Shown: in pieces, positions 1-8,435 of the stretch
Layout of the letters: each line of letters begins with the position of its first letter
Position numbering within the stretch: position 1 is the first letter of the stretch
Assembly (NCBI GenBank): GCA_964386865.1
Contig: CAYLUN010000153.1
Location: 1 to 9,668, forward strand
Direction: 5' to 3'
Length of the DNA: 9,668 nt
Source of the DNA: CAYLUN01 sp964386865
Lineage (GTDB): Bacteria; Verrucomicrobiota; Kiritimatiellia; RFP12; UBA1067
The notes under the pieces: model-generated
Seen by the model: the letters and a program-made list of their open reading frames with translations, nothing else
Told to the model about the DNA's origin: nothing
The model's database searches: none
Program-made: the position numbers and the translations under genes

Positions 1-1568
1 CGCTCGCCCTTCTCAGCGGCTGGGCCACCGGCAACAACGGGCACCACATGACCGCCCCCGCCCCGCGCGGCGCAGGCTCTGAGCACGTCATGCGCAAAGC
101 CCTCGAGCGCGCCGGACTCGCGCCTGAGGCGGTGGATCACATTAACGTCCACGGCACCGGCACCAAGCCCAACGACACCACGGAGACGCAGGCAATTCAA
201 GATCTGTTTGGTGCGCGCTCTGCGGCTATCCCGGTCACCTCGGTCAAAGGCCTGCTCGGGCACATGCTCGGCGCGGCCGGCTCGGTTGAGCTGGCTGTGT
301 CCGTTCTCTCCCTGCAGCGCGGCATGATCCCGCCCACCGGCAATCTCCAAAACCAAGACCCCGAGTGCCCGCTCGACGTGGCCACCGCGCCCCGCTCCCT
401 GACGCTCGCCTGCGTGCTTTCCAACTCCGCCGGCTTTGGCGGCTGCAACGCCGCCGTCGTGCTAACCAGCGGTCAGAGGGCAGAGGTCGGAGGCCAGCGG
501 TCAGAGGGCAGCGATCAGCGGCCAGACCCTTCCGTCCTCCGACCTCCGTCCTCCGACCTCCGTCCCCCCTCCCCCGTCCTCATCACCGGCCTCGGCGCGA
601 TCTGCGCGCTGGGGGCAGACGGCGACGAGATCGCCGCCGCGCTCCAAGAGGGCGAGCCCGCGCTCTTCCCCCTGTCGCGCGTGTCGCTGCCGGAGCGCGC
701 CGAGCCTCCGCTGGCAGGAGAGGCGCCCGACCCCGATCTGGCGGCGTGCGGGGTCGCGCCCAAGCCTTACCTCGACCGCGCGAGCCAGCTTTTCCTGGCG
801 GCGTGTGGCCAAGCGTTCCGGCAGGCCGGGCTTGACGCCGAGAAGCTGTCGGCTCTTCAGGCGGGCGTGTTGTGCGGTACGGCCTGGGGCTGCATGACGA
901 CGGCGGAGGCGTTTTTCTCAGACTACATTCTGAAAGGCCCGCGGCTGGTGAAGCCCTTCCTGTTCCCGCACGCCTATTCGAACACAGCGGTGAGCCTCGC
1001 CGCAATGGAGTGGTCGCTCAAAGGCCCGCACGAGAATGTGGCGTCGCTTGCGACCGCGTCAGGCATCGCCCTTGTCGAGGCGTTCGACCTGATCCGCTCC
1101 GGCCAGGCGAGCGTGCTGGCGGCGGGCGGCACGGAGGCCCTGTCCGCCACGCGCCTGCGTGCGGCAGCCGCCGATGGCCACGCGGCGCCTCCCGGCGAAG
1201 GGGCCGCGACGCTGGTCCTCGAGAGCGGGGCCTCTGCCGCGTCGCGCGGCGCGCGCGCGCTCGGCCGGCTGCTCGGCTGCGGGCTGGCGCCGAACGCGTC
1301 GGAATCGATATCCGCTGCGTTGGCGCAGGCGAACCTCGCCCCGACAGCGCTTGCGGCGGTTTACGCGAATGCCGCCGCCGCCACGGCCGCACAGTCGCTG
1401 TCGCCCTCCCGGCCCGTCATCCGCCCGGAGGCGCTCTGCGGTGACGTTCAGGGCGCGACCACGGCCTTGCATGTGGCGCTGGCCTGGCGGGCCCGTCACG
1501 ACGGTCCGGCCCTGTTCTTGACCGCCGACCCGAACGTCTGGGTCGCCCTGATTGTGTGCCCGGCCTGA
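1..1568 (+). CDS. Beta-ketoacyl synthase fused to an inactive KS/chain-length-factor-like domain (5' partial)
   Basis: The frame is already open at the window edge (first full codon at 3), and the text before the ATG at 48 reads as ketosynthase (GWATGNNGHH), so the gene starts upstream. Domain 1 (to about 455) is the C-terminal part of a KS. It has catalytic His in HGTGT (150-152), Lys in VKGLLGH (246-248), His in GHMLGAAG (261-263) and the FGGCNA loop (435-452); its active-site Cys would lie before the window. A repeat-derived linker (about 466-575) leads to domain 2, which opens at VLITGLGA (576). There the Cys motif reads SLATASG with Thr for Cys (1053-1055), the first His aligns with Asn (1368-1370), and GH reads GD (1443-1445). 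By analogy with type II polyketide KS-beta proteins and the KS-CLF pair of PfaC, domain 2 probably shapes chain length rather than catalysing condensation. An aryl-polyene-like system is possible but unproven. Confidence 0.85.
   Translation, partial: LALLSGWATGNNGHHMTAPAPRGAGSEHVMRKALERAGLAPEAVDHINVHGTGTKPNDTTETQAIQDLFGARSAAIPVTSVKGLLGHMLGAAGSVELAVSVLSLQRGMIPPTGNLQNQDPECPLDVATAPRSLTLACVLSNSAGFGGCNAAVVLTSGQRAEVGGQRSEGSDQRPDPSVLRPPSSDLRPPSPVLITGLGAICALGADGDEIAAALQEGEPALFPLSRVSLPERAEPPLAGEAPDPDLAACGVAPKPYLDRASQLFLAACGQAFRQAGLDAEKLSALQAGVLCGTAWGCMTTAEAFFSDYILKGPRLVKPFLFPHAYSNTAVSLAAMEWSLKGPHENVASLATASGIALVEAFDLIRSGQASVLAAGGTEALSATRLRAAAADGHAAPPGEGAATLVLESGASAASRGARALGRLLGCGLAPNASESISAALAQANLAPTALAAVYANAAAATAAQSLSPSRPVIRPEALCGDVQGATTALHVALAWRARHDGPALFLTADPNVWVALIVCPA
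471..566 (+). repeat. Heptanucleotide repeat tract with inverted arms, inside the KS-KS linker
   Basis: Eight consecutive degenerate heptamers run from 471 to 526 (GGTCAGA, GGGCAGA, GGTCGGA, GGCCAGC and so on). An 18-bp block at 466-483 recurs exactly at 494-511, 28 bp (4 x 7) later. The second arm, 532-566, is pyrimidine-rich with heptamers CCGTCCT and CCGACCT alternating, so the 14-bp unit at 532-545 repeats exactly at 546-559. The arms are related by inversion: GAGGTCGGAGG (483-493) is the reverse complement of 536-546 and of 550-560, so a hairpin can form. The tract is read through in frame as an Arg/Gln/Ser/Glu-rich then Pro-rich linker. I recall similar GGTCAGA-type tracts from PVC and related genomes, but that is memory, not a search. 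Confidence 0.85.
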
Positions 1569-1601
1569 CGCTGCTGAAAGCGAGCGGGAAGCCGATCGAA
1601 G

Positions 1602-1623
1602 AGCCTGAACGCCGGCGCAGGCT
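1602..1623. terminator. Possible weak hairpin between convergent genes
   Basis: The 61-nt gap between the two convergent stop codons contains a 6-bp stem, AGCCTG (1602-1607) with CAGGCT (1618-1623). It encloses a loop that holds the self-complementary CGCCGGCG (1610-1617). Neither strand has a real T-run after it, so it is at best a weak or factor-assisted stop serving both genes. Confidence 0.22.
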
Positions 1624-1629
1624 AGCCGC

Positions 1630-3003
1630 TCACGCGAGATCCGTCTGAGGCGGCTTGCCGACCGCATAGACGTTGAACCCGAGCCGGTGCAGCGCCGCGT
1701 GATCCACGCAGTTGCGGCCGTCGAACAGGAAGGCCGGCTGCCTCATCCCGGCATACACCCGGGCATAGTCCAAGGCGCGGAAGCAGGCCCAGTCGGTCAA
1801 GACCGCCACGGCGTCCGCGCCGCGCGCAGCCTCGTATGGGTCGGCCTCGAAGACGACGCGCTCGCCCACATCCGCCAGATCCGCCCGCGCGTTGTCCAGC
1901 GCCTGCGGATCGCACACCACCACCTGCGCGCGCTCCTCGACCAGCATGCGCGCCACGCGGATCGCCGGGCTCTCGCGCGTGTCGCCGGTGTCGGCCTTGA
2001 ACGCGAACCCCAGGAGCGCGATGCGCTTGCCCGCAACCGTATTGAACATGGCGCGCAGAATCTGGCCCACAAAACGATTCTGCTGCCACTCGTTGATCAC
2101 TACGACTTGCTTCCAATACTCAGCCACTTCGTGCAAATTGTACGTTTCGCAGAGGTAGACCAGATTGAGGATGTCCTTCTTGAAACACGAGCCGCCGAAG
2201 CCGACGCTGGCCTTGAGGAACTTCGGCCCGATCCGCGAGTCCATGCCGACCGCGTGCGCGACCTCCGCGACGTCGCCCCCCGTCGCCTCGCACAGCGCGG
2301 AGAGGGCGTTGACCGAGCTCACGCGCTGCGCGAGCATCGCGTTGGCGGCCAGCTTGGACAGCTCGCTCGACCAGACGTTGGCTGCGAGAATCCGCTCGCG
2401 CGGCACCCAGCGGGCGTAGATGTCAGCGACCGTGCGCAGGGCCGCCTGTCCGGACGCCGTCTCGTCGGCGCCGATCAGCACGCGGTCCGGGCTCTCCAGG
2501 TCGGCGACGGCCGTTCCCTCCGCCAGAAATTCGGGGTTCGAGAGCACCTCGAAGTGATACGGCGAGTGGCCCGCGTGCAGGATCCGCGACATCGCCTCGG
2601 CCGTGCGCACCGGCAGCGTACACTTCTCGATGACGATCTTGTCGCCCGTGGCGCAGTCGTGAATCAGGCGCGCCGTCTTCTCCCAGTACTGCAGGTCGGC
2701 GGCATAGCCCGCGCCATGTCCGAACGTCTTGGTCGGCGTGTTGACGGCCACAAAGATGATGTCGTTCTCTACGACCCCCTTCTGGACGTCCGTCGAAAAG
2801 AACAGGTTCCGGCCGCGGCATTTCCGTACGACCTCGTCGAGCCCGGGCTCGAAAATGGGCAGAGCGTCCGAGTTCCACGCCGCGATGCGGTGCGCGTTCA
2901 CGTCCACGACGGTGACGCGCAGCTCCGGGCACTTGAGGGCGATCATAGCCATCGTCGGGCCGCCGACATAGCCGGCGCCGACGCAGAGGATGTTTCGGTT
3001 CAT
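1630..3003 (-). CDS. ugd: UDP-glucose 6-dehydrogenase, eukaryote-like type
   Basis: This enzyme oxidises UDP-glucose to UDP-glucuronate with 2 NAD+ in the cytoplasm, feeding surface polysaccharide or nucleotide-sugar synthesis. The 457 residues start with the NAD-binding Rossmann motif VGAGYVG (8-14), followed by the acidic strand end VVDVN (32-36). The central dimerisation helix carries WSSELSKLAANA with catalytic Lys217. The active-site loop FGGSCFKKD contains the nucleophile Cys273 and Asp277. The C-terminal UDP-binding domain has LGFAFKADTGDTRES (331-345). Stretches such as AWNSD, RGRNLFFSTD, VNTPTKT and ADLQYWE are characteristic of the animal/plant-like branch rather than the shorter bacterial Ugd. 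The start lies 4 nt after the stop of the upstream hydrolase gene with no strong Shine-Dalgarno, suggesting translational coupling as the last gene of the run beginning at gyrA. Confidence 0.96.
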   Translation of the reverse strand: MNRNILCVGAGYVGGPTMAMIALKCPELRVTVVDVNAHRIAAWNSDALPIFEPGLDEVVRKCRGRNLFFSTDVQKGVVENDIIFVAVNTPTKTFGHGAGYAADLQYWEKTARLIHDCATGDKIVIEKCTLPVRTAEAMSRILHAGHSPYHFEVLSNPEFLAEGTAVADLESPDRVLIGADETASGQAALRTVADIYARWVPRERILAANVWSSELSKLAANAMLAQRVSSVNALSALCEATGGDVAEVAHAVGMDSRIGPKFLKASVGFGGSCFKKDILNLVYLCETYNLHEVAEYWKQVVVINEWQQNRFVGQILRAMFNTVAGKRIALLGFAFKADTGDTRESPAIRVARMLVEERAQVVVCDPQALDNARADLADVGERVVFEADPYEAARGADAVAVLTDWACFRALDYARVYAGMRQPAFLFDGRNCVDHAALHRLGFNVYAVGKPPQTDLA

Positions 3004-3007
3004 CGGG

Positions 3008-3673
3008 CTAACTTAGCACAGCGCTTGTTCCCATGCAAGCGCCGGGGGCTGGCTCTACGATGCCTTCGCTGACCCGGAGCGCACAGCCCGACGGGATCGC
3101 ATAGCCGACGGCCTGATCAGGCAGCAGCCGCAACAACGCCTTGAGCTCGGCCCAGCCATCTGCCTCGCCGTGCACGTCGCAGTAGACAGGCGCAAATGCC
3201 AAGCAATCAAACAGTGTGCCTTGCTCAGCGGCTTCGTCCTCTCCGGCCCAGCGCACCCACCCGCACGCCAGCATGATGCTCCCCGCCGAAAGGCCCATAA
3301 AGGGGACGCCGCTCGCGAACCGCTCGCGCAGACACGCCGTCATTCCTTTCAGGGAGCGGAGCACGTCCATGCCTTCGGCCACATCCCCGCCACTGACGAA
3401 CACCGCGTCAGCTCGCGACAGTACGCACCGCGCCGCGACAGCGTCCTTGGCCGCGCCGCACAGCGGTGCCAGCTCTACCTCGCCCGCGCCGCTCGCCTGC
3501 AAGCATGCCCGCATGGCCTCGAAAAACGCCCGGTCATCGCCGCTCGCCGTGCCGATGTAGGCCACGCGGGGCTTTGGTTTTCCGACTTCACGGAAAAACG
3601 CCTGCATGGCCGGATCGGGATGCCCGCTGCGGGCATGCGAATTGCCGGCCAAAAGATAAACGACACCGTTCAT
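3008..3673 (-). CDS. Peptidase E-like family S51 hydrolase
   Basis: This is a 221-residue soluble protein with the class I glutamine-amidotransferase-like fold used by dipeptidase E and cyanophycinase (peptidase family S51). The nucleophile elbow is GLSAGS, with Ser129. Before it come the typical VSGGDVAEG segment (93-101) and a strand, RVAYIGTAS (36-44), that usually opens the family. His168 in CDVHGE is the best candidate for the catalytic His. There is no signal peptide, so it should act in the cytoplasm. E. coli PepE cleaves Asp-X dipeptides; the substrate here is unknown. The start is supported by a purine-rich Shine-Dalgarno (AGGGGG, 3681-3686) 7 nt upstream of the ATG. It lies 16 nt downstream of the ligase gene and 4 nt before UDP-glucose dehydrogenase, so it is probably co-transcribed with both. 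Confidence 0.85.
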   Translation of the reverse strand: MNGVVYLLAGNSHARSGHPDPAMQAFFREVGKPKPRVAYIGTASGDDRAFFEAMRACLQASGAGEVELAPLCGAAKDAVAARCVLSRADAVFVSGGDVAEGMDVLRSLKGMTACLRERFASGVPFMGLSAGSIMLACGWVRWAGEDEAAEQGTLFDCLAFAPVYCDVHGEADGWAELKALLRLLPDQAVGYAIPSGCALRVSEGIVEPAPGACMGTSAVLS

Positions 3674-3689
3674 TGCTTTTCCCCCTGCC

Positions 3690-4961
3690 TCAGCCGGCGG
3701 CTCGCCGCGCGAGACGCACCTTGCCGGACGGCTCAGTCATCAACGCCGTGACGGCCTCAGCACGCACAGGATAACCATACGCGCGTTCGAGCCGCTGTTC
3801 CGCACGCCGCACCGTGCCGCTCCCGGCGAGCGGCCCGAGAGTGAGTCGAACATGAAGCTCGCCTGCGGCCGATTGATCGACCTGAAAACCGCGAACCTCG
3901 GGAATCTCCACCAGCAGCTCGTCCACGTCGGCCACGGTCATCCGGCGCCCGCCCCGCGTCATCGTCATGTCTGAGGCGCGACCCGCGATCCGCTCCAGCG
4001 TGAGCCCCCCGCGCCGCCCACACGGGCAGGGTTGCGCCGGCGCCTGCTCTGCGAGATCCCCGATGTCGAACCGCACGAAGCACTGCACGGGGTGTCCAAA
4101 AGGTGTAACCAGCAATCGGCCAAGCACCGCTCCCGAAGGGCGTGTTTCAAGCGGCACAAAGTCCACATGGCAGGAGTCGGTGTTCTGGTGCAGCCGCCCC
4201 TGTTCGCATTCCATGAACACGTATCCCGTCTCGGTCGAGCCGTAGGAGCTGACCAGCGGAGCCTGGAACACCTGTCGAATCACGCGCAAGAAAACTCCCG
4301 CAGGAAAAGAGTAGGTAAGCGTGATCACGGCGGGCTGATAGACCGTCCGCGCATGATCCTGCGCAAAGGCGGCCAGTGCTGCCAGATAGAAGGGGTCGGC
4401 TTCCAGCACATCCGGCCGGAACAGCGCCAGCTCATCGAGCATTTGGCACATCTCGGTCGGGCTCCAGCACCCTGGGTTGACGGACTGGTTTAAGAACAGC
4501 AGCCGCCCCAGCGTGCGCGAGCTCATCGGCAGCGCCTCTCCGGGTTGATACGGGCCGACACACAGCGGCGAGGCCAAGACCGCCTCGCGGTGGGCGCCGT
4601 CCGCCACACGTCGGAGATGCACGTTCAGCGCCCAACTGGCCCGCTCGGATTGATCCCACCACGCCTGCGACCAGAAGAGCGTCACCTGATCCGCCGTAGA
4701 GCCGCTGGTCGAAACATACGAGACGCGTCCGCTCGCCAGCTCCTCGTCGACGTTTACCCCGGCGGGCACGAAGCCGTGCGGAAAATGGCCCCTGATATCG
4801 GCTTTGGTCAGCGCGGGTAACAGCGAATAGCGGCGCGTCACCGACGCGTCCTGTCCGGAATCCGATACGCGCCTCGCAGCATAAAACGGAGCCGCATCAA
4901 GCGCCAAATCCAGCGCTGCGGCGCATCGACCCCAATACGCCGAGTCTCCGGTGGTCTTCAC
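3690..4961 (-). CDS. PaaK-like adenylate-forming enzyme (phenylacetate-CoA ligase / CapK family)
   Basis: The protein activates a carboxylic acid as its acyl-adenylate. Family members then form CoA thioesters or transfer the acyl group. With the chosen start it is 423 residues. Seen motifs are the phosphate loop STSGST (84-89), the adenine-binding SYGSTETG (239-246), RFDIGD (297-302), a CPCGR turn (312-316) typical of the PaaK group, the hinge GRASD (327-331) and the C-terminal PSGK with the expected catalytic Lys (414). The frame stays open back to an ATG at 5027, inside gyrA, but that extension is an Arg-rich reading of the gyrA tail. I chose GTG at 4961, 19 nt after the gyrA stop, with AGAGGA (4971-4976) 9 nt upstream. 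Substrate is unknown; aromatic acids are common in the family. A link to the ketosynthase gene is conceivable but the genes are on opposite strands. Confidence 0.85.
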   Translation of the reverse strand: MKTTGDSAYWGRCAAALDLALDAAPFYAARRVSDSGQDASVTRRYSLLPALTKADIRGHFPHGFVPAGVNVDEELASGRVSYVSTSGSTADQVTLFWSQAWWDQSERASWALNVHLRRVADGAHREAVLASPLCVGPYQPGEALPMSSRTLGRLLFLNQSVNPGCWSPTEMCQMLDELALFRPDVLEADPFYLAALAAFAQDHARTVYQPAVITLTYSFPAGVFLRVIRQVFQAPLVSSYGSTETGYVFMECEQGRLHQNTDSCHVDFVPLETRPSGAVLGRLLVTPFGHPVQCFVRFDIGDLAEQAPAQPCPCGRRGGLTLERIAGRASDMTMTRGGRRMTVADVDELLVEIPEVRGFQVDQSAAGELHVRLTLGPLAGSGTVRRAEQRLERAYGYPVRAEAVTALMTEPSGKVRLARRAAG

Positions 4962-4980
4962 CGCAACACGTCCTCTTCGG

Positions 4981-7650
<2,670 letters not shown>

Positions 7651-7663
7651 TCTCGCTCCGCTG

Positions 7664-7708
7664 TTAGTCATTTGAAAACGGAGGAAGTTTACCATATTCA
7701 AGCGCCAT
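7664..7708 (-). CDS. Candidate 14-residue leader peptide upstream of gyrA
   Basis: An ATG at 7708 begins a 14-codon ORF (MALEYGKLPPFSND) ending in TAA at 7664-7666, 13 nt before the gyrA ATG and in a different frame. It is preceded by GGAGGT (7714-7719) with a 5-nt spacer, the best Shine-Dalgarno in the window and clearly better than that of gyrA itself. The peptide contains Pro-Pro (codons 9-10), a pair known to slow ribosomes. No function is assigned. It could be a translated leader controlling gyrA through ribosome position or coupling, or a chance ORF, or untranscribed if the gyrA promoter lies further downstream. Confidence 0.45.
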   Translation of the reverse strand: MALEYGKLPPFSND

Positions 7709-7713
7709 AAACC

Positions 7714-7719
7714 ACCTCC
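7714..7719 (-). promoter_or_regulatory. Strong Shine-Dalgarno of the leader ORF
   Basis: On the minus strand the sequence reads GGAGGT, a six-base match to the anti-Shine-Dalgarno, with 5 nt to the ATG at 7708. It directly adjoins the left arm of the near-palindrome at 7720-7739. The gyrA start has only a four-base GGAG. Confidence 0.5.
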
Positions 7720-7739
7720 AAACGCGTTCGATCGCGTTT
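7720..7739. promoter_or_regulatory. 20-bp near-perfect palindrome in the gyrA/vapB intergenic region
   Basis: AAACGCG (7720-7726) and CGCGTTT (7733-7739) flank TTCGAT, whose core TCGA is also self-complementary. Nine of ten base pairs match, with one T/T mismatch. It lies about 70 bp upstream of the gyrA ATG and 43 bp upstream of the antitoxin ATG. Its form fits a dimeric regulator site, or an RNA hairpin just before the leader ribosome site if transcribed leftward. Confidence 0.45.
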
Positions 7740-7745
7740 TCCGCC

Positions 7746-7774
7746 TTGTATGTATCTGAAATATGTATTAATAA
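7746..7774 (+). promoter_or_regulatory. Candidate promoter for the toxin-antitoxin pair
   Basis: TTGTAT (7746-7751) and TAATAA (7769-7774) resemble -35 and -10 elements at the ideal 17-bp spacing, in a stretch (7746-7782) that is only 19 % GC in an otherwise GC-rich window. Transcription would start at about 7781, immediately before the antitoxin ATG at 7783, and no Shine-Dalgarno is visible there, so the message may be leaderless. Confidence 0.45.
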
Positions 7775-7780
7775 TATGTA
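7749..7780 (+). repeat. Three TATGTA direct repeats with 13-bp period (candidate antitoxin operator)
   Basis: TATGTA occurs at 7749-7754, 7762-7767 and 7775-7780, exactly 13 bp apart each time, and positions 12-13 of each unit are AA. The array overlaps the candidate -10 element and ends 2 bp before the antitoxin start codon. This placement is expected for autorepression by a ribbon-helix-helix antitoxin, many of which bind repeated short sites. An 8-bp palindrome TATTAATA sits at 7766-7773. Confidence 0.45.
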
Positions 7781-7782
7781 CT

Positions 7783-7977
7783 ATGAAACGCCTGACCCTC
7801 AATCTGCCGGACAGCCTGCTTGAGACGGTGATGGAGCTCTCGGGATCCGTCGAGAAGACCGAGACCGTGGTCGCCGCGCTCCGCGCCTACGAAGCCGCGC
7901 TGCGCCGCGAACGCCTGCTGGCCCTGCGCGGCCGAGCGGACCTGCTGGCCGCAGCCGAACGCGGGGTGCTGCCGTGA
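7783..7977 (+). CDS. vapB: VapB-type ribbon-helix-helix antitoxin
   Basis: This 64-residue protein has the layout of the short VapB antitoxins often listed as DUF2191. An N-terminal beta-strand (KRLTLNLP) would insert in the DNA major groove as a dimer. Two helices follow (DSLLETVMELSG, then KTETVVAALRAYEAALRRER). The C-terminal tail ALRGRADLL is the part that wraps the toxin in relatives. It should neutralise the downstream PIN-domain protein and repress its own promoter. I start at the ATG at 7783, because the family begins with M(K/R)xTLNL; the frame remains open upstream to an ATG at 7750 but that adds residues unlike the family. Its stop overlaps the toxin start (GTGA), so the two are translationally coupled. 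Confidence 0.85.
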   Translation: MKRLTLNLPDSLLETVMELSGSVEKTETVVAALRAYEAALRRERLLALRGRADLLAAAERGVLP

Positions 7978-8372
7978 CGTCGGTTCACATCGACACGCCG
8001 GTGTGGCGCGACTATTTCGCGGGCCGCAGCCCCGAGCTGGGCGACCGCGTGGACGAGCTGATCGCGCAGCGGCTCGCCCGCGTCAGTGCGGCCGCGCTGC
8101 AGGAACTGCTCGCACAGGCCGCCACGCCCGCCGCGTGCGACCGGCTGGCCGAGGCGTTGCTCGGCGTGTGCGCGCCCGAGGACTCCGCCCGCGTCGCGCT
8201 GCGGGCCGGACGGATCGCCTGCCGCCTGCGGGCGGAGGGCCACGCGCCCCTGGCGCCGCTCCGGCTCGCCGCCGCCGCCGCCGCGCTGGAGGCGCACGCG
8301 TCTCTGCTCACCTCGGACGCGTCGCTCCACGCGGTCGCCCGCCTCTTCCCCCTCAAGATCTTGTGCGCGTGA
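7974..8372 (+). CDS. vapC: VapC-type PIN-domain ribonuclease toxin
   Basis: This 132-residue PIN-domain protein follows its antitoxin with a 4-nt GTGA overlap, so the start is GTG at 7974. VapC toxins are Mg2+-dependent endoribonucleases that cut tRNA or rRNA. The family's opening is present as HIDTPVWRDYF with Asp7. The central Glu is Glu44 in ALQELL, and the late TxD motif is LLTSD with Asp115, followed by the usual LFPLKIL ending. In the position where relatives have Asp in the DLLIAATAL helix this protein aligns Arg97, in an Ala-rich stretch (LRLAAAAAAL). If that alignment holds, one of the four acidic metal ligands is missing and activity may be reduced. The gene ends just before the pgk terminator, which it meets head-on. 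Confidence 0.82.
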   Translation: MTSVHIDTPVWRDYFAGRSPELGDRVDELIAQRLARVSAAALQELLAQAATPAACDRLAEALLGVCAPEDSARVALRAGRIACRLRAEGHAPLAPLRLAAAAAALEAHASLLTSDASLHAVARLFPLKILCA

Positions 8373-8373
8373 C

Positions 8374-8409
8374 AAAAAGGCCGGGCGCGTCCGTAGACAC
8401 GCCCGGCCT
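8374..8409 (-). terminator. Intrinsic terminator of pgk
   Basis: On the minus strand, a 10-bp perfect stem AGGCCGGGCG / CGCCCGGCCT (8400-8409 with 8378-8387) is closed by a 12-nt loop and followed by a T-run (five A on the plus strand at 8374-8378). It lies 26 nt after the pgk stop codon. There is no T-run for rightward transcripts, although the hairpin could still hinder transcription from vapC, which ends at 8372. Confidence 0.85.
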
Positions 8410-8435
8410 CGTACTCGGCTCACCGTCGGGAAGCG

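Noticed and set aside
466..566. CRISPR or ordinary tandem-repeat array
   Set aside because: The units are 7 bp with no unique spacers, and the tract is read through as coding sequence.
1687..3072. A 461-codon open frame antisense to UDP-glucose dehydrogenase
   Set aside because: Arg/Ala/Val/His-rich shadow translation with no recognisable domain; the opposite strand encodes a full, well-conserved enzyme.
7651..7701. Upstream TTG (7701) or ATG (7671) as the gyrA start
   Set aside because: Neither has a Shine-Dalgarno and the added residues are not typical; ATG 7650 has GGAG 5 nt upstream.
8373..8435. Bidirectional terminator for vapC and pgk
   Set aside because: Only the minus strand has a T-run after the stem; on the plus strand the A-run precedes it and no T-run follows.
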